Source: CAYWBU01 sp942491525 (lineage in GTDB: Bacteria > Desulfobacterota > Desulfomonilia > UBA1062). Taken from it: a DNA stretch of 64,000 nucleotides. The notes under the pieces are model-generated. The model did not search any database and was not told where the DNA came from. It was given only the letters and a program-made list of their open reading frames with translations. The stretch is from positions 124,001 to 188,000 of the forward strand of contig CALOBW010000033.1 of NCBI GenBank assembly GCA_942491525.1. The letters run 5' to 3'. Of this stretch, positions 50,975 through 59,953 are shown piece by piece (the stretch's first letter is position 1; every line of letters begins with the position of its first letter). A program made the translations under genes and the position numbers.

Positions 50975-51724
50975 GTGCGTTTAATTTCATGGAACGTCAA
51001 CGGCATTCGCGCCGCGATTAAAAAGGGCTTCACAGAGTTTGTGCTTGCTGACCAGCCTGACATCATCGCCATCCAGGAGACCAAGGCCCAGCCCGAACAG
51101 GTCGCACTAGACCTGCCCGGCTATAGCCAGTATTGGAACAGCGCCGAAAGAAAAGGCTACTCCGGCACCGCAATCTTCAGCCGAATTGAACCCAGCGGCG
51201 TATCTTACGGTCTTGGCATCGAGCAGCACGACCATGAGGGTCGCGTCATCACATTGGAGTTCGGCGAGTACTACCTGGTCAACGTCTACACCCCCAACTC
51301 CCAGAATGAGCTGACCCGGCTGGGGTACCGGCAGATCTGGGATCAGGACTTCCTGGACTACCTCAAAAAGCTTGAAGAGCATAAGCCCGTAATTCTCTGC
51401 GGAGACCTCAATGTGGCCCACAAGGAGATTGACCTCAAAAATCCCAAGCCCAACGAGCGCAATGCCGGTTTCACCATTGAAGAGCGCGAGGGGTTCAGCC
51501 GCTACCTGGATAACGGCTTCATCGACACCTTCCGCGAATTCAACCAGGAGGGCGGCAACTACTCCTGGTGGTCGTATCGCTTCAATGCCCGCGCCAACAA
51601 TGCCGGCTGGCGTATAGACTATTTCGTCATATCCGAGGCTCTGCGTCCACAACTTGCAGATGCGTTCATTCTGCCCGAAATAATGGGCTCAGATCACTGT
51701 CCAGTGGGGATCATAATAAAATGA
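50975..51724 (+). CDS. xthA: Exodeoxyribonuclease III
   Basis: An apurinic/apyrimidinic endonuclease and 3'-5' exonuclease for base-excision repair. The 249 residues carry SWNVNGIRAA, IAIQETKAQPEQ (catalytic Glu), YTPNS, CGDLNVAHKEIDL, the SWWSYRFNARANNAGWRIDYF block and the final GSDHCPVGI. Start is a GTG with AGGAGA nine bases upstream. Its stop overlaps the next gene as ATGA. Confidence 0.96.
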   Translation: MRLISWNVNGIRAAIKKGFTEFVLADQPDIIAIQETKAQPEQVALDLPGYSQYWNSAERKGYSGTAIFSRIEPSGVSYGLGIEQHDHEGRVITLEFGEYYLVNVYTPNSQNELTRLGYRQIWDQDFLDYLKKLEEHKPVILCGDLNVAHKEIDLKNPKPNERNAGFTIEEREGFSRYLDNGFIDTFREFNQEGGNYSWWSYRFNARANNAGWRIDYFVISEALRPQLADAFILPEIMGSDHCPVGIIIK

Positions 51725-52284
51725 AGAAACTAATTATCCTAGTCAGCCTGTGCCTGCTGGCTGCCTGCAGCCAGATCAAACCCCAAGATCAAGAGATTGA
51801 ATACATCGGCCCGATCTTTATCCTGCCGGCCGATGACAGCCGCAACTCGATCAGCAGCGTCTTCATCAATCAAACATGCAGCGGCGACCGGCTGACCAGC
51901 GAAATTACTGTTGTCTTCAGCGACGAGGACCATCCGAACGGGCTGATCGATCTGCTCTATGACGGCTACCGCCAGATGAAATATGGCCGCAGTGCCGATG
52001 TGGAGACCTTCACCATCCACAGCCAGCATGGAGTGATCGAAAAGATCGACTTCAAGCACGTCTATGCAGCCGATCAAACCTTCTACTTCGCCCAAGTCCA
52101 GCACTATGATGCAACCCCGGCCGGCTCAACCTTTGAATACGAGGGCAATCGTCCAGTCATCTACATCAACACCTGGAACCATATGTTCAGCGAGACGGAC
52201 AACAACCCGGCGCTGCAGAAACTGATCATCAGGACCTACCCGACCTACCCCGGCAGCCGCATGGATGTTGAGGCGCTCTTCTGA
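51721..52284 (+). CDS. Putative lipoprotein of unknown function
   Basis: A 187-residue product with lipobox LCLLAACSQ, so Cys is expected near residue 16. The mature chain has mixed secondary structure and no domain I recognise (NPALQKLIIRTYPTYPGS near the C-terminus). The start ATG overlaps the xthA stop, giving translational coupling. The 150 bases after it are GC-rich with inverted GCCGGC segments but no T-run, so no clear terminator. Confidence 0.6.
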   Translation: MKKLIILVSLCLLAACSQIKPQDQEIEYIGPIFILPADDSRNSISSVFINQTCSGDRLTSEITVVFSDEDHPNGLIDLLYDGYRQMKYGRSADVETFTIHSQHGVIEKIDFKHVYAADQTFYFAQVQHYDATPAGSTFEYEGNRPVIYINTWNHMFSETDNNPALQKLIIRTYPTYPGSRMDVEALF

Positions 52285-52437
52285 GAACCCTCCCGGGGCT
52301 CTGAACAGACTCAGCCGGCTGCCGGCCGGGCAGATATTTAGTGAAGTTTTCCCTGACTCTTCCGATAAATGCAATAACACCCAATAATGCCTGCGAATAT
52401 CTAGCCGTTATATTCTTCACAATAACAGGAATGATAA

Positions 52438-52596
52438 ATGATGAGTCAATTTACGACAGAATCCACAGAAACCAATATTATCAACATATTAACAAAGGAT
52501 AACCTTTTCAAGCTCACTCCACTTGTTAATAAATTGCTTGCGTTCTTCCTGAAAAGAGACGATAAAAAAACAACGAACGATCGTTTGGCAGCATAG
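52438..52596 (+). CDS. Possible 52-residue small protein
   Basis: ATG at 52438 with AGGA seven bases upstream opens a 52-codon frame (MMSQFTTESTETNII...) ending TAG at 52596, in an otherwise gene-free 373-bp stretch. The middle is amphipathic (NLFKLTPLVNKLLAFFLKRD) and the tail is charged. I recognise no family. It lies 61 bp upstream of the large oxidoreductase gene. Coding is plausible but unproven. Confidence 0.35.
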   Translation: MMSQFTTESTETNIINILTKDNLFKLTPLVNKLLAFFLKRDDKKTTNDRLAA

Positions 52597-52657
52597 TTTT
52601 ATGACTTCCGAATGACGGACTCAGATAGTTAAAGAAATAACAACGAGGGGAAAGCAA

Positions 52658-55357
52658 ATGGTAAAACAGAATGTACTAGATCTGGCAAACAAGATTAGCA
52701 GAACAAAACGCGGCGCCAAGGATGAGATCCTGCCACATCATCCGGAGTATCTGGTTTTAGAGCCGGTCGTTTCCGAAGAGATGGCCGCAGTTGGCCTTTG
52801 CCTCAAGTTCCGCGACGGACAGACCCCCGAAGAGATTGCCCCCCAGTGCGGCAAATCAGTCGAAGAGACCGCGAAACTGCTGTGGGACCTGGCTGTTGCC
52901 GGCGCTGCCTGTATGGGCAATGTTGACGGCGTTGACAAGTACTGGCATGAAATCTGGGTTCCCGGCCACATGGAAGCCATCGTCAACCATACCGAAAACC
53001 GCAAGAAATATCCGCAGATCGGCAAGGCCTTTGATGATTACGGCCGCAAGAGAGCGCCCCTGGCCGTCGGCAACTTCCCGATCGGCACCGGTCCCATGCG
53101 TACAATCCCCATCGAGACGGCGCTTGACGGCGAAACCCGCAACGCATCTTATGAAGAGATCTCCAAGTATCTCAACGAAGCCACCAGATTCTCGGTAGCC
53201 GACTGCTCCTGCCGCACCTCCCGCGAAGTCATGGGCGAAGGCTGCGGCCACCTCAAGGAGGATATGTGCATCCAGCTGGACTGGGGCGCCGAATACTATA
53301 TCCGCACCGGACGAGCCCGCGAGATCACCCGCGAAGAGGCTTTTGAGATCATTAAGAAAGCTGAAGAGAACGGCCTGATGCACAACATTCCCAACGTTGA
53401 GGGCCCCGGGCACACCCACGCCATCTGCAACTGCTGCGGCTGCTCCTGCCTGGCACTCAGAAATGCCAACATGTGGTCCAACTACGACTTCGTACGCTCC
53501 AACTATGTCTCCAAGGTTGATATCGACAAATGTGTGGCCTGCGGCGAATGCGTCGAGGTCTGCCCGACCAACTCTCTCAAACTGGGCCAGAAGCTCTGCT
53601 CCAACGAGCCGGCTCCCAAGAAGAAAAAGCGCGAGCTGCCTTACGACACCGAGTGGACCCAGGATAAGTGGAATGAAGACTACCGCATCAACCGCGAGGT
53701 TGTAGTCGAGACCGGATCCAGCCCCTGTAAAGCTGAGTGCCCGGCCCATATCGGCATCCAAGGCTACCTCAAGCTGGCCTCCCAGGGCAAATATACCGAG
53801 GCCCTTGAGCTGATCAAACGCGAGAATCCCTTCCCCGCTGTCTGTGGACGCATCTGCCCCAGAAAGTGCGAATCAGCCTGTACCAGAGGTGACGTCGACG
53901 ATCCCATCGCCATCGATGATGTCAAGAAGTTCATCGCTCAGCAGGATCTGAACGCCGAAGTGCGCTATGTTCCGGCCAAGCGCCACGAGTACGGCAAGAA
54001 GATTGCCGTCATCGGCGCCGGCCCGGCCGGCCTCTCCTGCGCCTTCTACCTGGCCATCGACGGCTACAAGGTAACTGTATTCGAGAAGCAGCCCGTCCTC
54101 GGCGGCATGCTGACCCTCGGCATTCCCTCCTACAGACTGGAGAAGGATGTCATCAACGCCGAGATCGACATCCTCAAAGAGATGGGGGTTGAGTTCAAAT
54201 GCGGCGTTGAGGTCGGCAAGGATGTCAGCCTTGATGAACTCAGAAGCCAGGACTACAAGGCCTTCTACATGGCCATCGGCGCCCAGAACGGCCGCATGAT
54301 CGGCGTTGAGGGCGAGGACAGCGAAGGCGTTGTCACCGGCGTCGACTTCCTGCGCAGCGTCAACCTCGGTGAAGAGGTCAAGCTTGACGGCAATGTGATT
54401 GTCATCGGCGGCGGTAACGTTGCCATCGATGTTGCCAGGACCGCCAACAAGGTCGGCGCCACAAATGTCGACATGTTCTGCCTTGAGAGCCGCGCGCAGA
54501 TGCCAGCCCTCGAAGAAGAGATCGACGAGGCCCTGGGCGAAGATATCAAGATCAACAACTCATGGGGCCCCAAGCGTATCGTCACCGAGAACGGCAAGGT
54601 TATGGGCGTTGAGTTCAAGAAGTGCACCTCAGTCTTTGACGAACAGGGCCGTTTCAGCCCCAAGTTTGACGAGAACGACACCAAGATCGTTGAGGCCAGC
54701 CACGTGCTGCTCTCCGTCGGCCAGGGAATGAACTGGGGCAACCTGCTCGAGGGCAGCAAAGTCCAGCTCAACCCCAACCAGACCATCAAGGCTGACCTGA
54801 CCACCTTCCAGACCGATGAGCCCGACATCTTTGCCGGCGGCGACGCCCTGACCGGCCCGCGTTTTGCCATCGACGCCATCGCCCTGGGCAAGGAGGGCGC
54901 CATCTCCATTCACCGCTATGTCCAGCCCGGACAGAGCCTGGTACTTGGGCGTCTCAAGAGAGACTACGTCGCCTTTGACAAGAAAACCCTCAACCTGGAC
55001 GGCTATGATGCCATGCCCAGACAGAAGACCGACCATGTTGACGGCCAGGAGTCCAAGAAGACCTTCAAGGACTTGCGCGGCACCTTTACCGAGGAGCAGG
55101 TCAAGAAAGAGACCGAACGCTGCCTGGGCTGCGGCGCCACCATCACTGATGAGATCAGCTGTATCGGCTGCGGTGCCTGTACCACCAGATGTAAGTTTGA
55201 TGCAATCTCGCTGGTGCGGAAGTATGACGAAGCCGGCGTTGAATTTGAAGATCTCAAATCAACAGTCATCAAGCATGCATTGAAGCGCAAGGTAAGAATT
55301 GCGGTTAAGAAACCCGTCAAACGGATCAAATCAGCCTTGTCTGGCGACAAGGAGTAA
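52658..55357 (+). CDS. Large FAD/NAD(P)-dependent Fe-S oxidoreductase (GltD-like core with N- and C-terminal ferredoxin parts)
   Basis: An 899-residue fusion. The N-terminal part (about 1-290) includes DCSCRTSREVMGEGCGH and ICNCCGCSCLAL, Cys-rich motifs possibly binding extra clusters, then a ferredoxin motif CVACGECVEVCP. A GltD-like region follows with CPAHIGIQGYL, CGRICPRKCESACTR, the FAD site VIGAGPAGLSCAFYLA and the NAD(P) site VIGGGNVAIDVART. The C-terminus has CLGCGA and CIGCGACTTRCKF, then a very basic tail. It probably shuttles electrons between NADPH and ferredoxin-like carriers. A strong terminator follows. Confidence 0.82.
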   Translation: MVKQNVLDLANKISRTKRGAKDEILPHHPEYLVLEPVVSEEMAAVGLCLKFRDGQTPEEIAPQCGKSVEETAKLLWDLAVAGAACMGNVDGVDKYWHEIWVPGHMEAIVNHTENRKKYPQIGKAFDDYGRKRAPLAVGNFPIGTGPMRTIPIETALDGETRNASYEEISKYLNEATRFSVADCSCRTSREVMGEGCGHLKEDMCIQLDWGAEYYIRTGRAREITREEAFEIIKKAEENGLMHNIPNVEGPGHTHAICNCCGCSCLALRNANMWSNYDFVRSNYVSKVDIDKCVACGECVEVCPTNSLKLGQKLCSNEPAPKKKKRELPYDTEWTQDKWNEDYRINREVVVETGSSPCKAECPAHIGIQGYLKLASQGKYTEALELIKRENPFPAVCGRICPRKCESACTRGDVDDPIAIDDVKKFIAQQDLNAEVRYVPAKRHEYGKKIAVIGAGPAGLSCAFYLAIDGYKVTVFEKQPVLGGMLTLGIPSYRLEKDVINAEIDILKEMGVEFKCGVEVGKDVSLDELRSQDYKAFYMAIGAQNGRMIGVEGEDSEGVVTGVDFLRSVNLGEEVKLDGNVIVIGGGNVAIDVARTANKVGATNVDMFCLESRAQMPALEEEIDEALGEDIKINNSWGPKRIVTENGKVMGVEFKKCTSVFDEQGRFSPKFDENDTKIVEASHVLLSVGQGMNWGNLLEGSKVQLNPNQTIKADLTTFQTDEPDIFAGGDALTGPRFAIDAIALGKEGAISIHRYVQPGQSLVLGRLKRDYVAFDKKTLNLDGYDAMPRQKTDHVDGQESKKTFKDLRGTFTEEQVKKETERCLGCGATITDEISCIGCGACTTRCKFDAISLVRKYDEAGVEFEDLKSTVIKHALKRKVRIAVKKPVKRIKSALSGDKE

Positions 55358-55364
55358 CACAAAG

Positions 55365-55397
55365 GGCCGGGGAGACAAGCTCCCCGGCCTTTTTTTG
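55365..55397 (+). terminator. Rho-independent terminator after the oxidoreductase
   Basis: GGCCGGGGAG (55365-55374) and CTCCCCGGCC (55380-55389) form a perfect 10-bp stem with a 5-base loop, followed by seven T. It starts 8 bases after the stop codon and may also serve the convergent two-CW gene. Confidence 0.95.
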
Positions 55398-55398
55398 T

Positions 55399-55665
55399 TC
55401 ATTTGCGATCACAGCTGCCGCAAAGCATACTCATGGCCTGTTTGTAATACTCACAGTCCGAGCAGTGCATCATCTTAACCGCCCCTGCCCCGCCATAGAC
55501 AACACCGCAGAGCGTATTGGTTTCACGCCAGCAGAGCACCACATCCGCCTCCTCAACGTCGCCATTATGGTCTGACATCATCCGACTGACGGGGCAGACA
55601 CCATACTCATCCACCCTGGCGCCGCCGACCTCCCGGCCGCATCTTTTAATCTCCCAGCATCTCAT
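55399..55665 (-). CDS. Two-CW domain small cysteine-rich protein
   Basis: An 88-residue protein with two CW units: CWEIKRCGREVGG...GVCPV and LCWRETNTLCG, then CSDCEYYKQ and a final CGSC. Related small proteins with this pattern are common in deltaproteobacteria, where they are thought to bind metal. The function is unknown. A second, frame-disrupted copy lies at 59954-60210. Confidence 0.75.
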   Translation of the reverse strand: MRCWEIKRCGREVGGARVDEYGVCPVSRMMSDHNGDVEEADVVLCWRETNTLCGVVYGGAGAVKMMHCSDCEYYKQAMSMLCGSCDRK

Positions 55666-55692
55666 CTGCGCAGTTCACCACCCCGCTATAAA

Positions 55693-56100
55693 TCATCCGG
55701 CAATATCAAGGCCGGTCATCTCTTTTATCCAGGCCTCGGCGCTCCCCTTATCTCTGAAAACCTTTGTCCTGCGGACCATGTCACTGTTCCCCATCAGCAC
55801 CTCCCACGCCTTGACCACGCCCTGAATGGCATCATGAGTGGAAGCTATGGCCGTAATAATTCCTGAATTGACGCTGGCGGCCTTATAATCCTGAAATACA
55901 CATCGACTGAACTCCTTCAGTGAGATATTGGCCGCTTCGGCACTGCTGGCATCTATGTAAACAAATTGAATTCGCCTGATGGTTTCATCAGATGAATAAG
56001 CAACATCATTGGCCTGGTAGAGCTCTTCACCGGTCACGGTCCCACTGCAGCAAAGAATAACCCCTGCACCGCCATGCACAAATTTTACATCTATGGGCAT
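55693..56100 (-). CDS. Small conserved protein, tandem paralogue 1
   Basis: A 135-residue soluble protein (ATG at 56100). It has a beta-rich start (VKFVHGGAGVILCCSGTVTGEELYQ), a QFVYIDASSAEAANISLKEFSR core and a C-terminal AEAWIKEMTGL helix. Its next upstream neighbour encodes a homologue with the same blocks. The overall pattern (short sheet, YIDxS, final AWI) is reminiscent of STAS/SpoIIAA-like folds, but I cannot assign it. The adjacent histidine kinase gene suggests a signalling link. Confidence 0.55.
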   Translation of the reverse strand: MPIDVKFVHGGAGVILCCSGTVTGEELYQANDVAYSSDETIRRIQFVYIDASSAEAANISLKEFSRCVFQDYKAASVNSGIITAIASTHDAIQGVVKAWEVLMGNSDMVRRTKVFRDKGSAEAWIKEMTGLDIAG

Positions 56101-56180
56101 AACCACCTCATTTAACATTAATCCAATTATAATTCAGTCGGTTGCAATTGCCAGCCCACAGGCAAACCAGATAATCCGAT

Positions 56181-56585
56181 TTATAAATATTGAAGGCCTG
56201 TCATCTCCTCTATCCAGGCTAACGCGCTCTGCTTGTCGGAAAAAAGTTTTGTGCTCAGGGATACATCTCCATGTTTCATCAAGAAAAGCCACATACGCAT
56301 CAATCCCACAGCCACATCACTGCTGGACACTACGGCGGTGACAATATCAGGATTGATCCGCGAAGCCCTATAGTCCTGAAATGCGCACCGACTCAGCTCC
56401 CCCATGGTTATGTCGGCGGAATCAGCACCACTGGCATCAATAAGAAAAAACCTGAGTTTTCTGATCGCAGCTTCAGAGCAATAGGCTTTCGCATTAGATT
56501 GATGCAACTCCCCGCCCGTCAGCTTGCCGCTGCAGTGGAAGACGGCCCCTGCGCCATCAAGAACCGATTCGAAGTCAATTGCCAT
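56181..56585 (-). CDS. Small conserved protein, tandem paralogue 2
   Basis: A 134-residue homologue of the 55693-56100 product, aligning along its length (GAGAVFHCSGKLTGGELHQSNA; LRFFLIDASGADSADI; LAWIEEMTGL). It starts 24 bases after the histidine kinase ends and is probably cotranscribed with it. An ATG three codons upstream (MEFMAIDF) is an alternative start. Function unknown. Confidence 0.55.
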   Translation of the reverse strand: MAIDFESVLDGAGAVFHCSGKLTGGELHQSNAKAYCSEAAIRKLRFFLIDASGADSADITMGELSRCAFQDYRASRINPDIVTAVVSSSDVAVGLMRMWLFLMKHGDVSLSTKLFSDKQSALAWIEEMTGLQYL

Positions 56586-56609
56586 AAACTCCAATCCCTT
56601 TAATTGACA

Positions 56610-58655
56610 CTACTCTTTTTGCAGCACCTCGCGGATCTTGGCGCTCAGATCATGCCGAGAGAATGGTTTCTGCAGAAAATTGATTCCCCTGTCCAGCACC
56701 CCGTGATGCGAGATCACATTGGCCGTATAACCCGAAACAAACAGCCGTTTCAGGTTTGGGTAGCTCGAAGCCAGCTGATCGCTCAAATCTCGTCCATTCA
56801 TCTCGGGCATAATCACGTCCGTCATCAGCAGGTCAATCTTCCCGGCATACTCAGCAGCCATCTTGATGGCCTCACGCGGAGTGCTTGCTGCCAGAACATG
56901 GTAGCCCAAGGACTCCACCATCCTCTTGCTGACCGTCAAGAGCGGGATCTCATCCTCAACCAGTAAAATAGTCTCAGCTCCCCCAGCGATAACCAGCGAC
57001 TCCCTTGCCGGCGCCAGCGCTTCCTCCTTGCCGACACAGCGGGAGAAGTATATCCGAAAAGCGCTGCCCTCTCCCGGCTCACTGTAGACATTGATGAAAC
57101 CGTTATTCTGCTTAATGATGCCATAGACAGTGGAAAGCCCCAGGCCGGTGCCCTCGCCAAGCCCCTTGCTGGTGACAAATGGCTCAAATATATTATCCAG
57201 ATACTCCTTATCTATGCCGCATCCATCATCACTCACCGTCAGCCGCACATATTCACCGGGAATAAAGCCCACATGATCGGCACAGTACCTTTCATCAAAT
57301 GTCACATTGGCTGTCTCAATGATGATTTTGCCGACCCCTGATATTGCATCCCGGGCATTGACGCACAGATTGGCCAGAACCTGATCGACCTGGCCGGGAT
57401 CCATCTCCACAGGCCAGAGGCCATCCCCCGGCAGCCATACCAGTTCGATATCCTCACCGATGAGCCGCTGCAGCATCTTGAACATGCCCTCAACAGTCAG
57501 ATTGATATCCAGAACCTCAGGCGCAATGGCCTGTTTCCTGGCAAATGTGAGCAGCTGCCTGGTAAGTATGGACGCCCGGCGCCCCGCCCGCAGTATCTCT
57601 GCAAGATCAGAAGAGAGCGGATCTTCGGGCGCCACCCGGTCATGCGCCATTTCCGCAAAGCCAAGGATCACACTCAGAATGTTATTAAAATCATGCGCAA
57701 CCCCTCCCGCCAGCCGGCCCACAGATTCCATCTTCTGTGACTGCAGAAACTGCTCCAACAGCATCCGGTTATCCTCTTCGGTCCGCTTCCGGACAACGGT
57801 CTCCCAGGCCAGCTCAGCCAACTGGCCTACAATCTTGACATCATATTGGTCATAGTCAGTCCCCTTATTGCCCACCCCCAGCACCGCCACCAGCTTGCCG
57901 CCCCGCACGACGGGCACCACCAGTTCTCGGACAAGCGCAACATGACCATCCGGCAGGCCTTTCTTATGCGGTAAACTGGCATAGTCATTATGGATCACAG
58001 GCTTCCCCTGATGCACGCAGTCAACCCAGACACCGGCCTGCTGGATCAGATAATGGGTTCCGGCACCCGGCGCCGTGCATACCTGCAGAGTGTTGCTGGA
58101 CCAAGTTTGCAGCGAGAGCGACAGCTGGTCATCATCAACAAAGTGATAGAATCCAATCTGGCTGTCCGTAAGAGCTTCCGCCTCATCAAGAAATGCCTGC
58201 AACAGCTCTTTGGATGAATGATTGGTTGCAAAATCAAGCAGCCGCAAAAGTGCGGCCATCGCCCTCTCCTGGCGGTTATACTGCAGCATGTAATCGGTAA
58301 GACTGAAGACTGTCACAACCGTACCCCGAATGGTGCCGGCGGCATCTCGGATCGGCGCCGCCTTTGCCAGCCGCCCATGTTCCACGCCGGACAGCTGCCC
58401 CTCATCCGCAAACTCGGCCATCGCCGGTTCGCCGGTCTGGATAGCGACCTCCGCGGGGCAGCCTGCACAGGGCGCGGTCCGCCCCCAAAGAGAGTAGCAC
58501 TTCTCACCGATAATATCGGTCATAGGCAGTCCGGTGGCCATTTGACAGGCCCGGTTTGCCCACTGAATGTTGTGGTCCAAGTCCTGAAAAAGACTTATCA
58601 TGGGAGCGTTGTCCAGCAAGTCAGCCTTCAGTTTATCCTGAATCTGATCATCCAT
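56610..58655 (-). CDS. Hybrid histidine kinase (PAS-GAF-kinase-receiver)
   Basis: A 681-residue soluble sensor kinase without membrane segments. A PAS domain (about 14-115) contains CAGCPAEVAI, a Cys pair typical of PAS domains in this group. A GAF domain follows (about 130-300). The kinase core has GRLAGGVAHDFNNILSVILG (phospho-His), NLCVNARDAI (N box) and DDGCGIDKEYLDNIFEPFVTSKGLGEGTGLGL. A C-terminal receiver has LLVEDEIPLL and MTDVIMPEMNG. No response regulator with a DNA-binding domain is adjacent. The signal is unknown. Confidence 0.92.
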   Translation of the reverse strand: MDDQIQDKLKADLLDNAPMISLFQDLDHNIQWANRACQMATGLPMTDIIGEKCYSLWGRTAPCAGCPAEVAIQTGEPAMAEFADEGQLSGVEHGRLAKAAPIRDAAGTIRGTVVTVFSLTDYMLQYNRQERAMAALLRLLDFATNHSSKELLQAFLDEAEALTDSQIGFYHFVDDDQLSLSLQTWSSNTLQVCTAPGAGTHYLIQQAGVWVDCVHQGKPVIHNDYASLPHKKGLPDGHVALVRELVVPVVRGGKLVAVLGVGNKGTDYDQYDVKIVGQLAELAWETVVRKRTEEDNRMLLEQFLQSQKMESVGRLAGGVAHDFNNILSVILGFAEMAHDRVAPEDPLSSDLAEILRAGRRASILTRQLLTFARKQAIAPEVLDINLTVEGMFKMLQRLIGEDIELVWLPGDGLWPVEMDPGQVDQVLANLCVNARDAISGVGKIIIETANVTFDERYCADHVGFIPGEYVRLTVSDDGCGIDKEYLDNIFEPFVTSKGLGEGTGLGLSTVYGIIKQNNGFINVYSEPGEGSAFRIYFSRCVGKEEALAPARESLVIAGGAETILLVEDEIPLLTVSKRMVESLGYHVLAASTPREAIKMAAEYAGKIDLLMTDVIMPEMNGRDLSDQLASSYPNLKRLFVSGYTANVISHHGVLDRGINFLQKPFSRHDLSAKIREVLQKE

Positions 58656-58767
58656 AATAGATCACGGCATCGCCTCTCTGACACATATGGCCACTATATG
58701 CTTTACCTGATATATTAATGTGATCTTGAGACAAGAAAACCGACAGATTGCCTTTTACAGTGCAAGC

Positions 58768-59289
58768 TTAGCGCTGCTCCACCAGGATCAGCTCATCGGT
58801 CATAAAACCAAGCCTGCTAGACATTGAGATAAACCGTTCCATTACTGCCGGCTCTACGCTCGGAGTTCTGGCAAGCAGCCATAAGTACGACCTGTTCTGA
58901 CCAGACACAAATGCATATTGATAATTGTCCCGCTCCAATTCAAACACCACATATGATCCATAAAACGGACCGAAGAATGACACCTTAAGGTAACCGCTGT
59001 CTGCTGAATCAACAAAGTAGGCCTTGCCCTCTGCCTCGCGCCATTGACCGTCAACCGTAGAATAACCCCTGTTCAGCACCGCAACACCGCCATCTGCACG
59101 CAGTGTGTATTCGGCGGTTACATTGACCAGCCCGCGTTCAAATGAGTGATCCAGGCGTGCAATCTCGTACCACCGGCCCAGATAGCGCTCCAATTCAAAC
59201 CGCTCCACCGGCGTCACGGATTGAGGCATGCCCAGGCACCCGTTAAGGAGCAGCATTGCCATTATCAAGAAACTTCTATTCATCATCAT
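58768..59289 (-). CDS. Outer-membrane lipocalin lipoprotein (Blc-like)
   Basis: A 173-residue lipoprotein (start ATG at 59289, one of three successive ATGs; lipobox LLLNGC). The lipocalin signature YLGRWYEIARLDHSFERGL is present, with NVTAEYTLRADG and the final RTPSVEPAVMERFISMSSRLGF block. Blc-like lipocalins bind fatty acids or lysophospholipids. The start overlaps the HNH gene by 14 bases. Confidence 0.87.
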   Translation of the reverse strand: MMMNRSFLIMAMLLLNGCLGMPQSVTPVERFELERYLGRWYEIARLDHSFERGLVNVTAEYTLRADGGVAVLNRGYSTVDGQWREAEGKAYFVDSADSGYLKVSFFGPFYGSYVVFELERDNYQYAFVSGQNRSYLWLLARTPSVEPAVMERFISMSSRLGFMTDELILVEQR

Positions 59290-59593
59290 TGGAGCCATCC
59301 AGAAGTTTTTTCCGATCTGCGAACGGAGAATGAGTGACCGAGTCCCGCCCCGCATCAGCCCGATCTGGCGCACTCAGCCATTCAGCATCCAGGGCACGGG
59401 AGTGTTCGGCATCATGGCAATAGATACAGAGCAGCTCCCAGTTGCTGCCGTCGGACGGGTTGTTGTCATGGTTGTGGTCTTTGTGGTGGACAGTGAGCTG
59501 TTTAAGGTTTTTGCTGGTATGCTCGCGACCGCAGCGGGCGCAGACCCAGGGTAGGATTTTTAGGGCTTGATTGCGGTAGTCTATTTTTTTCAT
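59276..59593 (-). CDS. HNH nuclease family protein (YajD-like)
   Basis: A 105-residue HNH protein with CARCGREHTSKNLKQLTVHHKDHNHDNN and WELLCIYCHDAEHSR, giving the two CxxC zinc pairs and the HH catalytic core of the YajD family. The ATG at 59593 (MKKIDYRNQALK) fits family starts. The frame is open 10 codons further. The function of YajD-type proteins is not established. Overlaps the lipocalin start. Confidence 0.85.
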   Translation of the reverse strand: MKKIDYRNQALKILPWVCARCGREHTSKNLKQLTVHHKDHNHDNNPSDGSNWELLCIYCHDAEHSRALDAEWLSAPDRADAGRDSVTHSPFADRKKLLDGSNDDE

Positions 59594-59624
59594 GAGACTG
59601 ACTCCCTGACAGCCAGAATTCATA

Positions 59625-59879
59625 TTATTCAGTTGGCAAAGGCAATTTGTGCATACGCAGAAAAGATAGCTTGTCCCAATAGCCTCGCTGAAAAATAATC
59701 TTGCCGTCTACAATATGAAAGAATCCGCATCCCCTAAGTCCAAGGGGGTCTTTCCACTCAAGAATTGCCCACTCACCATCTTCGAATATATTCTCAATGA
59801 TGCATGTCATTTCAGCACCACTTCTCTGGGTTGCATCACGTCTCCACTCATTTAAGTTCATCAGAGCATAATACTGCAT
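59625..59879 (-). pseudogene. N-terminally truncated NTF2/SnoaL-like protein
   Basis: An 84-residue frame with the C-terminal part of a nuclear-transport-factor-2/SnoaL-like domain: WAILEWKDPLGLRGCGFFHIVDGKIIFQRGYWDKLSF. Family members are usually 120-150 residues. The upstream 74 bases do not encode the missing N-terminal helices in any frame I read. Probably a gene remnant, though a short functional protein cannot be excluded. Confidence 0.5.
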
Positions 59880-59953
59880 TATGAAGATTGCTATACATTA
59901 AATAACCCAATATTATCAAATGCTTGAATACCTTGAATTTGCCGCGCTCCAGC

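Noticed and set aside
52285..52437. GC-rich inverted GCCGGC segments as a terminator after the lipoprotein gene
   Set aside because: No T-run follows and the stems are short.
56610..58655. Insertion sequence, phage or CRISPR as an explanation of the accessory stretch
   Set aside because: No transposase, integrase, terminal inverted repeats or regularly spaced repeats were seen anywhere in the window.
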